From Croceibacterium salegens (GTDB lineage Bacteria > Pseudomonadota > Alphaproteobacteria > Sphingomonadales > Sphingomonadaceae): a stretch of 64,000 nucleotides of DNA. Below, piece by piece: positions 47,499-56,841 of this stretch. Both the position numbers and the translations under genes were made by a program. The stretch is from the NCBI RefSeq assembly GCF_009827435.1, contig NZ_WTYM01000058.1, forward strand, positions 113,081 through 177,080. Reading direction: 5' to 3'. Within the stretch, counting starts at the first letter, position 1. Each line of letters begins with the position of its first letter. The notes beneath the pieces are model-generated. The model did no database searches. It was given only the letters and a program-made list of their open reading frames with translations, and was not told the origin of the DNA.

Positions 47499-49403
47499 TC
47501 AGTCGAGCAGGAGCCTCGCGAGCAGCGAACGCGCCTCTGCCGACAGCTTGCGCGGACGCGCATCGGCGGCGGCCACCGGGCATTCGAGACAGCGCGCCTG
47601 CAGCCCCCGCATAGTCGCAAGCGTTCCGAGGTCGCCGAGCACGCGCTGGTCTAGCTCGGCCTGCTGGCGAGCGAGATAACCGAACAGGTCGCGCGGCAGG
47701 GCACCCTGCGTCTGGCTTCCGCCGCCCATCAGGCTGGCGATGAAGGTATCGAAGGTGCTCGGCTTCGAAACGAGGAAGCGCGGGTGCCAGTCGCCGTCCT
47801 TGAGACCGGCCTTTCCGGCGGCCCATTCGAGCGCGGCGTCGAGATCGCCGAACTGGTCGACGAGGCCGATCTGGCGCGCGGTGCCGCCGTCCCAGACCTG
47901 CCCCTGGCCGATCTCGTCCACCCGCTCGGGCGCGAGCTTGCGCGACTGGGCGACCAGCGAAATGAAACGGCCGTAGGAAAACTCGACAGTCGACTGCAGC
48001 ATCGCCTCGGCCTCGGGTGTGAAGCCACCGAGGATGTCGGGCTGGCCGGACAGCGGCGTCGTCTTCACGCCGTCGGTCGAAACGCCGTAGTCGGCGAGCA
48101 GGCCCTCGAACGAGGGGATCACGCCGAATACGCCGATTGAGCCGGTGATCGTGGTGGGCTCGGCGAAGATGCGGTCGGCCGGGGTCGAAACCCAGTAGCC
48201 GCCGCTCGCCGCATAGTTGCCCATCGACACTGCGATGGGGATGCGCTTCGCCTTCTGCCGCAGGATCGCGCGGCGGATCGCTTCGGATCCGGTTATCGTG
48301 CCGCCAGGCGAATCGACCCGCACCACCAGCGCGGCGAGGTCGTCGTCGAGCGTATCGTCGAGCAGCTTGGCGATGCGCGCCGCGCCGGCCTCGCCCGGTC
48401 CGGCATTGCCGTCGGTAATGTCGCCGGCGATGGTGATGACCCCGATCGCCTTGTTGCCGGACAGCGAGCCCATGCCGTCGCCTTCGCCGATGTCGGCGAT
48501 CCAGGTGTCGTAGTCGGTGTTGGCGAAGGCGCCGGGACCGTTATCCCACTCGTCTTCCCCGGCGACCTTGGCGACGCGTTCGCCCCATTCCTCACGGGTG
48601 CCGATCTTGTCGGCGAGGCCGGCGTCGATGGCGGCCTGGGCCATGTCTCCGCCCGTCGACTGGGCCCAGGCGACCATGTCGCCCTTGAGGTAGTCGAGCC
48701 GCGCCTTGGGCCGTGCCTGCTTCACGTTGGCGAGCCATTCCTGCCAGATCGAGTCCGCGACCGGCTGGATGTTGCTGCGCGCCTCGGGCGACATGTCGTT
48801 GCGGATGTAGGGTTCGACCGCCGCCTTGTAGGTGCCGACGCGGAAGACGTGTGCCTTGACGTCGAAGCGCTTGAGCAGGTCGCCGTAGTATAGGTTGCTG
48901 CCGCCCGGGCCGCGCACCGCCACGCCGCCAAGCGGATCGACCCACACCTCATCGGCGTGCGCGGCGAGCAGCATCGAATCGTCGGAATAGGCAACCGCGT
49001 AGGCGTAGATCGGCTTGTTTGCCGCGCGGAAGCGGTCCATCGCTTCGCCGATTTCCTGCATGTGCACGTGGCCGCCGCCGAGGAAGGTGCTCATGTCGAG
49101 CGCGATCGCCTTGATGCGGTCGTCCTTGGCGGCCTCGTCGATGGCACGGATCACGTCGTGCGCGGCGTACTGCCGGTCGGGCACGGCGCTGCTCAGCAGG
49201 CTTTCGAGCGGCGGCGCGTTCTGCACTTCCTCGACCACCGAACCGTTCAGGTCGAGCATCAGCGCGCCGTTGCGGACCGCCGCCGGGCTCGGGCGATTGT
49301 TGAGAACCGCGAACAGGGCCCAGAAGAACAGGATCAGGAAAACGAGGCTGAGCCCGTCCTTGATGGCGACGAGAAGATGCCAGACCTTGCGGGCGAAACT
49401 CAT
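47499..49403 (-). CDS. sppA: Signal peptide peptidase SppA, 67K type
   Basis: The ATG at 49403 has a GAGG ribosome site and gives 634 residues, the length of E. coli SppA (618). One N-terminal membrane span ([17 protein letters not shown]) anchors two tandem S49 domains. The catalytic dyad is visible: Lys193 in [11 protein letters not shown] and Ser400 in [10 protein letters not shown], close to Lys209 and Ser409 of the E. coli enzyme. It digests cleaved signal peptides in the membrane. The gene is divergent from pyrB across 142 bp. Confidence 0.95.
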   Translation of the reverse strand: MSFARKVWHLLVAIKDGLSLVFLILFFWALFAVLNNRPSPAAVRNGALMLDLNGSVVEEVQNAPPLESLLSSAVPDRQYAAHDVIRAIDEAAKDDRIKAIALDMSTFLGGGHVHMQEIGEAMDRFRAANKPIYAYAVAYSDDSMLLAAHADEVWVDPLGGVAVRGPGGSNLYYGDLLKRFDVKAHVFRVGTYKAAVEPYIRNDMSPEARSNIQPVADSIWQEWLANVKQARPKARLDYLKGDMVAWAQSTGGDMAQAAIDAGLADKIGTREEWGERVAKVAGEDEWDNGPGAFANTDYDTWIADIGEGDGMGSLSGNKAIGVITIAGDITDGNAGPGEAGAARIAKLLDDTLDDDLAALVVRVDSPGGTITGSEAIRRAILRQKAKRIPIAVSMGNYAASGGYWVSTPADRIFAEPTTITGSIGVFGVIPSFEGLLADYGVSTDGVKTTPLSGQPDILGGFTPEAEAMLQSTVEFSYGRFISLVAQSRKLAPERVDEIGQGQVWDGGTARQIGLVDQFGDLDAALEWAAGKAGLKDGDWHPRFLVSKPSTFDTFIASLMGGGSQTQGALPRDLFGYLARQQAELDQRVLGDLGTLATMRGLQARCLECPVAAADARPRKLSAEARSLLARLLLD

Positions 49404-49415
49404 GCGTGGAACCTC

Positions 49416-49429
49416 GAAAATCGATTTTC
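49416..49429. repeat. 14-bp perfect palindrome before sppA
   Basis: GAAAATCGATTTTC is a perfect palindrome 13 bp upstream of the sppA start and within the sppA-pyrB divergent region. It could be an operator for a dimeric regulator. No matching second copy was noticed. Confidence 0.4.
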
Positions 49430-49545
49430 TCGCGTCTCTTAGGGGTCCAGCGGGCGCGGTGCCACCCGAATCGGAACCGGCGGTGCACTCCACTCGACAA
49501 GAGTCATTGCCACCGGGGACCTCTAGCCCTATGGGCTCGGCTTTA

Positions 49546-50583
49546 ATGACATCGCCGGACGACACTTCATACGCGGGCCGCTATCCGGCCGGTGGGCAGG
49601 CCTTCCCGCATCGCCACCTGTTGGGCATCGGGCACCTCGAAACGCACGAGATCCTCTACCTGCTCGATGAGGCGGAGCAGTGGGTCAAACTCAATCGCCT
49701 GCCACAGAAGCATTCCGACCGACTCACCGGCCTGACCATCATAAATGCCTTCTTCGAGAACTCGACCCGCACGCTGCTGAGCTTCGAGATAGCCGGCAAG
49801 CGCCTCGGCGCCGACGTGGTCAACATGCACGCCGCGCAGTCTAGCGTGAAGAAGGGCGAGACGCTGATCGACACCGCGGTAACGCTCAACGCCATGCGCG
49901 CCGACGCCATCGTCATTCGCCACCAGTCGAGCGGCGCGGTGGCGCTGATCGCCGAGCGGGTCGGCTGCCCGGTGCTCAACGCCGGCGACGGCCAGCACGA
50001 ACACCCGACGCAGGCGCTGCTCGATGCGCTCGCGCTGCGCCACAAACTGGCAGAGCAGGGCAGGCCGAGCAGCGACGGGATGATGAACGGCCTCGTCGTG
50101 ACGATCTGCGGCGATGTGCTGCACAGTCGCGTCGCGCGTTCCAACATCCTTTGCCTGCATGCGCTCGGTGCGCGGGTCCGGGTCTGCGCCCCGCCGGCGC
50201 TGATGCCGGCCGGGATCGAGGCGATTGGTGCCGAACCGTTCCACGACTTCGAAGCCGCGTTGAAAGGCACCGACGTCATCATGATGCTACGGTTGCAGAA
50301 CGAGCGGATGAGCGGCCAGTTCATCCCATCCCCGCGCGAATACCGCCACCTTTACGGGCTGACGTTGGAGCGGCTGAAGCGCTGGGCGCCCGATGCCATC
50401 GTCATGCACCCGGGGCCGATGAACCGCGGGGTCGAGATCGACAGTAACGTAGCCGAACTCGCCGGCCAGTCGATCATCACCGACCAGGTCGAAATGGGCG
50501 TCGCCATCCGCATGGCCTGCCTCGATGTGCTGACCCGGCGCCAACGCGGCGTGCCCGGGTGGGCCGAGGGAGCCTGGGTATGA
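49546..50583 (+). CDS. pyrB: Aspartate carbamoyltransferase catalytic subunit
   Basis: This 345-residue enzyme condenses carbamoyl phosphate and aspartate in pyrimidine synthesis. Visible motifs are [13 protein letters not shown] (Ser73-Thr-Arg-Thr76, carbamoyl-phosphate loop), [14 protein letters not shown] and [13 protein letters not shown] (aspartate-binding side). There is no pyrI regulatory gene nearby. The ATG at 49546 is preferred; ATG 49531 would add five residues. Its stop overlaps the next gene's start as ATGA, so the pair is coupled, as in the pyrBC' operons of Pseudomonas. Confidence 0.96.
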   Translation: MTSPDDTSYAGRYPAGGQAFPHRHLLGIGHLETHEILYLLDEAEQWVKLNRLPQKHSDRLTGLTIINAFFENSTRTLLSFEIAGKRLGADVVNMHAAQSSVKKGETLIDTAVTLNAMRADAIVIRHQSSGAVALIAERVGCPVLNAGDGQHEHPTQALLDALALRHKLAEQGRPSSDGMMNGLVVTICGDVLHSRVARSNILCLHALGARVRVCAPPALMPAGIEAIGAEPFHDFEAALKGTDVIMMLRLQNERMSGQFIPSPREYRHLYGLTLERLKRWAPDAIVMHPGPMNRGVEIDSNVAELAGQSIITDQVEMGVAIRMACLDVLTRRQRGVPGWAEGAWV

Positions 50584-51812
50584 AACAGCTGCGCGCGCTG
50601 ACCATCACCGGCGGCAAGCTGGTGCTTCACGGCGGCGTTGTGTCCGGCGCGATCCGCTGCGTCGATGGGGCGATTGCCGCAATCGGCGACGTCTCTCCCG
50701 AAGACGGCGACGAGATCGTCGATGCCAAGGGCGCGCTGGTCGCTCCTGCACTGGTCGACTTCGGAGTGTTCGCGATTGACAAGCCGGCGTTCCATTTCGG
50801 CGGCATCGCCCGCGCCGCGCTGATGCCCGACCGCTCGCCGCCACTCGACCGGCCCTCGGCAGTGCGCTTCGCGGCGCAGAGCGGCAAGCCCGACCTCTGG
50901 GTCCACCCGCTCGCCGCGGCGACCGTCGGCCTTGAGGGCACGCACCTCGCCGAACTGGCGCTGATGCGCGACGCCGGGGCCAAAGCCGTGGCGACGGGAC
51001 GCAGCTGGATCGCCGACAGCGGCACGATGCTGCGCTTGCTGCAATATGCCGCGATGCTCGACCTCGTGGTGGTCAGCCACGCGGAAGACGGCGGACTCAC
51101 AGGAAACGCCGCGGCGACCGCGGGCGAAATGGCGAGCCGTCTCGGCCTGCCGAGCGCGCCGGCCGAGGCCGAAGCGCTCGCCGCCGCTCGCGATATCGCA
51201 CTCGCCGAGATGAGCGGGGCGCGGCTGCACTTGCGGCAGGTTACCACTGCTGCGGCGCTCGACCTCGTTCGCGCGGCCAAGGCGCGCGGCGTCGCGGTGA
51301 CCGCGGGGGTCACCCCTGCGCACTTCATGCTTTCGGACCTTGCAACCAAGGACTTCCGCACCTTCGCCCGGCTTTCGCCGCCGCTGCGCTGCGAGGCAGA
51401 CCGTCAGGCGGTCGTCGCGGCCATCGCCGATGGCACCATCGATGTCATTGCCAGCGGCCATGACCCGCGCGGGCCCGAGGACAAGCGCCTGCCTTACGCC
51501 GACGCCGAACCGGGTATGGCAGGGGCCGAGACCCTGCTGCCGCTAACCCTCACGCTGGTTCGTGACGGGGAGATCACGCTTGAGCGCGCCTTCGACCTGC
51601 TGGCCCGCAACCCGGCCCGCCTGCTCGGCGTGGCGGCGGGCGAACTCGCGGTGGGTAACGAGGCCGACCTGGCGCTCGTCGATCCCGAGCGCCCCTGGAT
51701 CGTCGATTCGGCGCGGATGGAGGCTACCGCCGGCAACACCCCATTCGACCGCCAGCCCGTCCAGGGCCGCGCCACCGCCTTGTGGAAGGGCGGCGCAAGG
51801 ATCGAGGACTGA
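50580..51812 (+). CDS. Dihydroorotase-like protein lacking catalytic ligands (PyrC'/PyrX)
   Basis: A 410-residue amidohydrolase-fold protein of the type-I dihydroorotase family. The metal-binding HxH of active enzymes (DxHxHxREPG) is replaced by [10 protein letters not shown], with Gly62 and Phe64 at the His positions, and the catalytic Asp of the TDHAPH motif is Gly293 in ASGHDPRG. It is thus very probably inactive. In Pseudomonas such a protein (PyrX) is a structural partner needed to assemble aspartate carbamoyltransferase. The ATGA overlap with pyrB supports that role. An active pyrC should exist elsewhere. Confidence 0.9.
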   Translation: MKQLRALTITGGKLVLHGGVVSGAIRCVDGAIAAIGDVSPEDGDEIVDAKGALVAPALVDFGVFAIDKPAFHFGGIARAALMPDRSPPLDRPSAVRFAAQSGKPDLWVHPLAAATVGLEGTHLAELALMRDAGAKAVATGRSWIADSGTMLRLLQYAAMLDLVVVSHAEDGGLTGNAAATAGEMASRLGLPSAPAEAEALAAARDIALAEMSGARLHLRQVTTAAALDLVRAAKARGVAVTAGVTPAHFMLSDLATKDFRTFARLSPPLRCEADRQAVVAAIADGTIDVIASGHDPRGPEDKRLPYADAEPGMAGAETLLPLTLTLVRDGEITLERAFDLLARNPARLLGVAAGELAVGNEADLALVDPERPWIVDSARMEATAGNTPFDRQPVQGRATALWKGGARIED

Positions 51813-51814
51813 CT

Positions 51815-52564
51815 ATGGGGATGGGACGGAACGCACTGGTGACGGGCGCCGCATCGGGTATCGGTGCGGCTTGCGCCATGCTTCTCGCGGAGCGGGGGGT
51901 CGGCAGGCTCGTCCTGGTCGACCTCGACGGAGCGGCGCTCGACGCGCTCGACCTTCCCGGCTGCGAGGTACTCCGCTTTATCGGTGACGTGGCCGATCCG
52001 GCGCTGTGGGAGCGGATCGAGGTCGAGGCCGGTCCGCTCGACCACGCCGTGCTCAACGCCGGCATCGGCCGCGGCGCGCCGATCGCCAACCTCTCGTTCG
52101 AGACTTGGCGCGAGCTGATGACGGTCAATCTCGACGGCATGTTCCTGTCGCTGAAAACCGCCCTGCGGCTGGCCGCCGACGGGGCTTCGCTGGTCCTCAC
52201 CGCCTCGGTAGCGGGGATCAAGCCGGAGATCGGCAACGCCGCCTATTCGACTTCAAAGGCTGCGGTCATCCAGCTCGCCAAGGTGGCGGCCAAGGAAGGC
52301 GCGGCGCGCGGCATCAGGGTCAACGCCATCGCCCCGGGCGGCGTCGACACCCCGATCTGGGACAAGATGCCGTTCTTCGCCGGGATCGTCGCGCAGCACG
52401 GCGGCGACCGCGCCGAAGCGCTTGCCGCGATGGGCAAGGGCACCCCGCTCGGTCGCTTCGCCAGCGCCGCCGAGATCGCCGCGCAGGTTGCTTTCCTGCT
52501 GTCCGACGATGCGGCGACGATCACCGGCACCGTGCTGGTCAGCGACGGCGGCTACCTGCTCTGA
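51815..52564 (+). CDS. Short-chain dehydrogenase/reductase
   Basis: The 249-residue product is a classical SDR: cofactor motif TGAASGIG at the N terminus, NAGIG, catalytic Ser in VLTASVAG, and YSTSK with the catalytic Tyr and Lys, followed by the usual NAIAPGGVDTP. An Asp in VLVDLDG after strand 2 favours NAD over NADP. The substrate cannot be told. GAGG precedes the ATG at 51815, 2 bp after the pyrC-like stop, so it is probably in the same operon. Confidence 0.92.
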   Translation: MGMGRNALVTGAASGIGAACAMLLAERGVGRLVLVDLDGAALDALDLPGCEVLRFIGDVADPALWERIEVEAGPLDHAVLNAGIGRGAPIANLSFETWRELMTVNLDGMFLSLKTALRLAADGASLVLTASVAGIKPEIGNAAYSTSKAAVIQLAKVAAKEGAARGIRVNAIAPGGVDTPIWDKMPFFAGIVAQHGGDRAEALAAMGKGTPLGRFASAAEIAAQVAFLLSDDAATITGTVLVSDGGYLL

Positions 52565-52573
52565 CGCCCAAAC

Positions 52574-52603
52574 GAAAAACCCCGCCCGGTGAGGGGCGGG
52601 GTT
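52574..52603 (-). terminator. Rho-independent terminator between convergent genes
   Basis: AACCCCGCCC and GGGCGGGGTT form a 10-bp GC-rich stem with a 6-base loop (52,578-52,603). On the minus strand the stem is followed by TTTTCGTTT, so it best ends the TPR/SPOR gene. On the plus strand it can also serve the SDR gene, though only with a weak T tract. Confidence 0.88.
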
Positions 52604-52628
52604 CTCGCTGTTATCGGCTTGTTGCGGC

Positions 52629-53954
52629 CTAGCGCATCGCCATCCGCACGCCGGTGTCGACGGCGCCCGGCAGCGGGCGATCCTCGGCGTAGGCGAAGCA
52701 GCCCTTGCCGTCGCTCTTCACGCGGCCGCACATGGCCTGCGAGCTGGCCACGCTGTATCCGGCGGCCGACACGCGCCAGTAGCGCTTGCCCTTCACCAGG
52801 GCCTCGGTGATGACCATCTCGTGGCCTGCCAGTTCGGGATAGCGCTTGGCGTAGATGCCCCAGGCGCGGCGCGCGCCCTGTTCGCTGGAGAAGCTGCCGA
52901 GCTGGACGAGGTGTGTGCCGTCGGACTTCTGGCTCGCCGCGACATAGGCAGCGCGCGGTGCGGCGCCCTGGCGAACGGCAACGGACTGCACGACCGGCTC
53001 CTGTACGAAGCGGACCGCGTTCTGCGCGACCTGCGCCATCGAGCCGCCCGAAGGCGCGAGCGTGGATGAGTCGGCCTGGAAGTCGTTCGGCCGGTCGACG
53101 CGCTGCGCCGGATAGTCTTCATAGGGGACGCCGGCCGACGGACCCGCATCGAGCGCCGGAAGTTCGCCGTCGTCCGTGTCGGGCGTGGCATAGGCCGAAG
53201 CTTCGGCGGCAAGCTGCTGCACCGACGGAGTGTTGGAGAGCGCGAGCGTAACCGGCTGGCCGGCATCGGCAACGCCGACCGGGGCGCCGATCAGCACCGC
53301 AACGCGCTGCTGCCAGGCTTCCGGCTGGGCCATGACAGCCCATTCCTGCATGCGGTCACCCACCTGGTCGGCGGGTACGTCCTGTTCGGCCATCACGCGC
53401 GCTTCGCGCCACTGGCCGCCCAGCGCATAGGCATAGGCGAGGTTCTGGCGCATCTTCGGGGTGTTGTCGCCCGAACGGATGGCGTTCGACATGACCTGCA
53501 CGCCGCGCTGCGGCTGCCTGGCGAGGGCGTAGGCGAGGCCGAGGTCGGCCGGGGCGATCGCATCGGCCCAGTCGTTGAGCACGGCGACAGCTTCGTCGTA
53601 GCGGGCGCCGCCCGACAGCGCGAGCGCGAGGCTCAGCGCGGTGCGGGCAGAGTTGTCACCGAGCGACATCGCGTCGTTGAAGCTGGTCGCGGCCGAGGTG
53701 AAGCGGCCGGCTTCGAGGTAGGCGGTACCGAGCATTGCGCGGTAGGCGGCGTTGCGCGGTTCGGCCTGGACCGCCGCTTCGGCGTTGACGATCGCCTTGT
53801 CGGTCTTGCCCTGGGCCAGCGCCACCTGCGCCTTGTTGGCCGAAAGGTCGGCACGCGGCGCGGAGCCGGTGGCGCACCCCGCGAGGAGGACGGCGCCCAT
53901 TGCGCTGGTGACGGCGAGACCGATCATCCGATTGCTGCGGTTGTTGCTATTCAT
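52629..53954 (-). CDS. TPR and SPOR domain lipoprotein
   Basis: The ATG at 53954, after AAGGGGG, gives 441 residues. A lipoprotein signal (AVTSAMGAVLLAGC) is followed by tetratricopeptide-like helical repeats (about residues 50-210; AAVQAEPRNAAYRAMLGTAY is a typical unit), a low-complexity linker, and a C-terminal SPOR domain (THLVQLGSFSSEQGARRAW, about residues 350-425). SPOR domains bind denuded septal peptidoglycan, so it probably acts at the division site or cell wall. A second SPOR protein lies 1.7 kb away. Confidence 0.88.
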   Translation of the reverse strand: MNSNNRSNRMIGLAVTSAMGAVLLAGCATGSAPRADLSANKAQVALAQGKTDKAIVNAEAAVQAEPRNAAYRAMLGTAYLEAGRFTSAATSFNDAMSLGDNSARTALSLALALSGGARYDEAVAVLNDWADAIAPADLGLAYALARQPQRGVQVMSNAIRSGDNTPKMRQNLAYAYALGGQWREARVMAEQDVPADQVGDRMQEWAVMAQPEAWQQRVAVLIGAPVGVADAGQPVTLALSNTPSVQQLAAEASAYATPDTDDGELPALDAGPSAGVPYEDYPAQRVDRPNDFQADSSTLAPSGGSMAQVAQNAVRFVQEPVVQSVAVRQGAAPRAAYVAASQKSDGTHLVQLGSFSSEQGARRAWGIYAKRYPELAGHEMVITEALVKGKRYWRVSAAGYSVASSQAMCGRVKSDGKGCFAYAEDRPLPGAVDTGVRMAMR

Positions 53955-53991
53955 GGTATTGACCCCCTTGCGGTCCCTCGCTTGGTTCATG

Positions 53992-54654
53992 TCAGTCACG
54001 CCGGACCTGCGAGGCCAGGCTGTCGATTTCGGGAAGATCCTTGAGGAAGCGGTCGAGCGCTTCGGTGACGATCTGCTGGGCACTGCGCCCGCGCACCGTG
54101 CTGGCGAGGCGAAGCTTGAGGTGGCGCTTGGCGTCGAGACGAAGCGTGAAGGCGGCGCGGCGGCTGTCGTTGGCAGCTTCCGGCTTGCCCTTGGACTTGC
54201 TCGTTGCCGGGGCCGAGTCCACGACCAGCCGGGCGTGCGGAAACACAGGCATGGGCTCGGGCTCGTCGTCGAATTCGACTTCGATTTCGTCGAGCGGCGG
54301 AAGCGCCTGGACCTTGGCGGCCTTGGGCATTTTCTTCTGCTCTTCCTCGGCGACGCGGAGCGCAAGCTCCTCGTGCATCGTCAGAACCTTGGGCTTCGGC
54401 GAGGCGCGATCGGTGAGCGCTTCGGCTTCCGGGTTATGCGGAGCGGGGGTGAGCTGGAGCACCTCGGCGGAGTGATCCGCGGCAGCGTCTTCCTCGCCCA
54501 TGTCGTCCCAGCCGAGATCCTCGAGGTTCTGTGCCGCGGCCGAACCGTTCATGGTCGGCACGCGGCTGGCCTGCGGACGCATGGCCGGTTTCGCGCCGCC
54601 CTTGCGGGCCAGCAACGTTGCGCCGAGGGAGGCGAAGGGTTTGGGGTCGCTCAT
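53992..54654 (-). CDS. Ribbon-helix-helix-like protein paired with ParA
   Basis: A 220-residue soluble protein. The N-terminal three quarters are acidic and of low complexity; the C-terminal 50 residues (RAAFTLRLDAKRHLKLRL, then SAQQIVTEALDRFLKDLP) read as a ribbon-helix-helix DNA-binding unit. It follows the parA-like gene by 18 bp on the same strand and ends 37 bp before the TPR/SPOR gene. Many ParA partners have such small DNA-binding domains, so it may be the adaptor of this ParA. The name of the family is not known to me. Confidence 0.7.
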   Translation of the reverse strand: MSDPKPFASLGATLLARKGGAKPAMRPQASRVPTMNGSAAAQNLEDLGWDDMGEEDAAADHSAEVLQLTPAPHNPEAEALTDRASPKPKVLTMHEELALRVAEEEQKKMPKAAKVQALPPLDEIEVEFDDEPEPMPVFPHARLVVDSAPATSKSKGKPEAANDSRRAAFTLRLDAKRHLKLRLASTVRGRSAQQIVTEALDRFLKDLPEIDSLASQVRRD

Positions 54655-54672
54655 CCGACCTACCCTCCGGCT

Positions 54673-55389
54673 TTACTGGGCGACCCGGCGGCCGAAGCCA
54701 CCCTGCGGACGGTTCGCGCCCGGGGCCTGCGACACGCTGTTCGGAGCGGCGAAGACGGTGCGGCGGAAATTCCGCTCGAGGCGGTCGGCGATGTAGTGCC
54801 ACAGCGCGGCGACTTCCTGCGCGCTGCGCCCTTCCGGTTCCACTTCCATCACCGTGCGGCCGTCGATCATCGAGGCGGCGAAATCGGTGCGGTGGTGAAG
54901 GGTAATCGGGGCGACGGTGCCGTGCTGGCTCAGGGCGACAGCGGCTTCCGAGGTAATCTTGGCTTTCGGCGTGGCGGCGTTGACCACGAAGATCAGCGGC
55001 TTGCCGGCGCGTTCGCAGAGGTCGACCGTGGCACCCACGGCGCGCAGGTCGTGCGGGCTCGGGCGGGTCGGCACGACGATTAGTTCGGCGACTGAGATGA
55101 CCGACTGAATCGCCATGGTAATCGCCGGCGGGGTGTCGATCACCGCCAGCTTGAATCCCTGCTGCCGCAGGGTCGCAAGGTCGTTGGCGAGACGGGCCAC
55201 CGTGGTGTGCGCGAAGGCCGGATACTCGGCCTCACGTTCGTTCCACCAATCGGCCAGCGACCCTTGCGGATCGATGTCGATCAGGACAACAGGTCCGGCC
55301 CCGGCGCGCTGCGCCTGGACTGCGAGGTGGCCGGAGAGCGTGGTCTTGCCCGAACCGCCCTTTTGCGAAGCCAATGCCAAAACGCGCAA
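54673..55389 (-). CDS. ParA-family ATPase (orphan)
   Basis: The gene starts with TTG at 55389, placed 7 bases after a strong AGGGGG site, giving 238 residues that open with the expected RVLALASQKGGSGKTTLSGH, a deviant Walker A motif with the signature lysine. DIDPQGSLADWW and AVIDTPP are the following ParA motifs. No parB gene is present, and chromosomal parAB is expected elsewhere, so this is an orphan ParA of the type that positions protein complexes or cell-division factors. Its neighbour encodes a ribbon-helix-helix-like protein. Confidence 0.9.
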   Translation of the reverse strand: MRVLALASQKGGSGKTTLSGHLAVQAQRAGAGPVVLIDIDPQGSLADWWNEREAEYPAFAHTTVARLANDLATLRQQGFKLAVIDTPPAITMAIQSVISVAELIVVPTRPSPHDLRAVGATVDLCERAGKPLIFVVNAATPKAKITSEAAVALSQHGTVAPITLHHRTDFAASMIDGRTVMEVEPEGRSAQEVAALWHYIADRLERNFRRTVFAAPNSVSQAPGANRPQGGFGRRVAQ

Positions 55390-55648
55390 GGCTAATCCCC
55401 CTGAGGTTACGACCGGAGGCAAAATTCCGGCCCTTCGAAAGCGGGGATCGCAGAACACCCCTAAATTTGGGTTAACGGGGTGCGGCAATCGCACGAATTC
55501 GCGGGCCCCGATCCGGAAAGGTATTCCACGTGACTTTGCCGGATCGCATCCGAATGTGAAAAATCCTGCCGCATAAAGCTTTTGCTAATGCTGCATTTAC
55601 TATGGCACCCATGAATCGAACGGACGCGCGGGTGCGCAGGGACTGGCA

Positions 55649-56794
55649 ATGATTGCGAAGGTGGACCGGTTGAAGTGGGCAGGATTCGCCGCCGTGGCGC
55701 TGCTCGCGGCCAGCCCGGCTCTCGCCGACGTCAAGGCCGGGGTCGATGCCTGGAGCCGCGGCGACTACGGTGCCGCTGTGCGCGAGTGGGAAGGACCGGC
55801 CGCAGCGGGCGATCCCGACGCGATGTTCAATCTCGGCCAGGCCTATCGCCTCGGGCGCGGCGTGCCGGTCGATGCCCGCAAGGCCGAAGTGCTCTATGCC
55901 CGCGCCGCGGCAGCGGGTCACATAAAGGCCGCCGATACGTATGGCCTGATGCTCTTCCAGGACGGGCGGCGCGACGCGGCCCTGCCTTATATCGAGTCTG
56001 CGGCGTCGCGGGGCGATCCGCGTTCGGAGTACCTGCTCGGCATTGGCCACTTCAATGGCGACATCGTGCCCAAGGACTGGGTCAAGGCCTATGCCCTTAT
56101 GACGATGGCCAACGCCCAGGGTCTGCCGCAGGCCCCCGCGGCGCTGGCGCAAATGGACGAGAGCATTCCGCTGGCGCAACGCCAGCAGGCCGCCGGGCTG
56201 GCGGTGCAGATGCAGCGCGATACCGAGATCGAACGCGGCCGCGCGCTCGCTTCGGCAGATCTCGGAGCGGGGGTCGTTACCCCGGCCAGCCGGATACCCA
56301 TGCCCGCGCAGGGTGCGCCTCCGGTTGCCTCCTCGAAATTGCCGCGGACCATTGCCACGACCGCGGTTTCGCCCTCGGTCGTTGTTGCCCGTGAGGCGGT
56401 AGCACAGGCGACGCAGGCGACAGGGACCGAAAGCCCCGCCGAAGCCGGCGCGTCGTTCGCCCGGCCGGGCGCCACTGCCGCACCGCGCACGCAGGTCGCT
56501 GCCACCACCGCCACCCGCCCGGAACCGTCGTCCGCCACCACGCGCCCGTCCACCGGCAACTCCAGCGCCGGACCGTGGCGCGTCCAGCTCGGTGCGTTCT
56601 CGGTCGTGGGCAATGCCGAGCGGCTATGGTCGCAGCTCAGCGGACGCAGCGAGCTTGCCGGTCGCCAGCGGTTGCTCATTCCCGCCGGGCAGGTCACGAA
56701 GTTGCTCGCCGGAGGCTATGCTACGCAGGCCGATGCCAATGCAGCTTGTCGAAGCCTGAAAAGCTCCGGTCAGGATTGCCTTGTAACGCGCTAG
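55649..56794 (+). CDS. Sel1-like repeat and SPOR domain protein
   Basis: A 381-residue secreted protein with signal peptide (GFAAVALLAASPALADV). Sel1-like repeats cover about residues 28-180 (DPDAMFNLGQAYRLGRGVPV is a typical unit). A Ser/Thr/Ala-rich linker leads to a C-terminal SPOR domain (GPWRVQLGAFSVVGNAERLW). It should bind septal peptidoglycan. It is divergent from the ParA gene across 259 bp, which hold no other gene that I can see, and is the second SPOR protein around this ParA. Confidence 0.87.
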   Translation: MIAKVDRLKWAGFAAVALLAASPALADVKAGVDAWSRGDYGAAVREWEGPAAAGDPDAMFNLGQAYRLGRGVPVDARKAEVLYARAAAAGHIKAADTYGLMLFQDGRRDAALPYIESAASRGDPRSEYLLGIGHFNGDIVPKDWVKAYALMTMANAQGLPQAPAALAQMDESIPLAQRQQAAGLAVQMQRDTEIERGRALASADLGAGVVTPASRIPMPAQGAPPVASSKLPRTIATTAVSPSVVVAREAVAQATQATGTESPAEAGASFARPGATAAPRTQVAATTATRPEPSSATTRPSTGNSSAGPWRVQLGAFSVVGNAERLWSQLSGRSELAGRQRLLIPAGQVTKLLAGGYATQADANAACRSLKSSGQDCLVTR

Positions 56795-56841
56795 GCGCAG
56801 GCGGTATTTGTTTCCCTGCTTCAGGTGCAGGGGAATTACAG

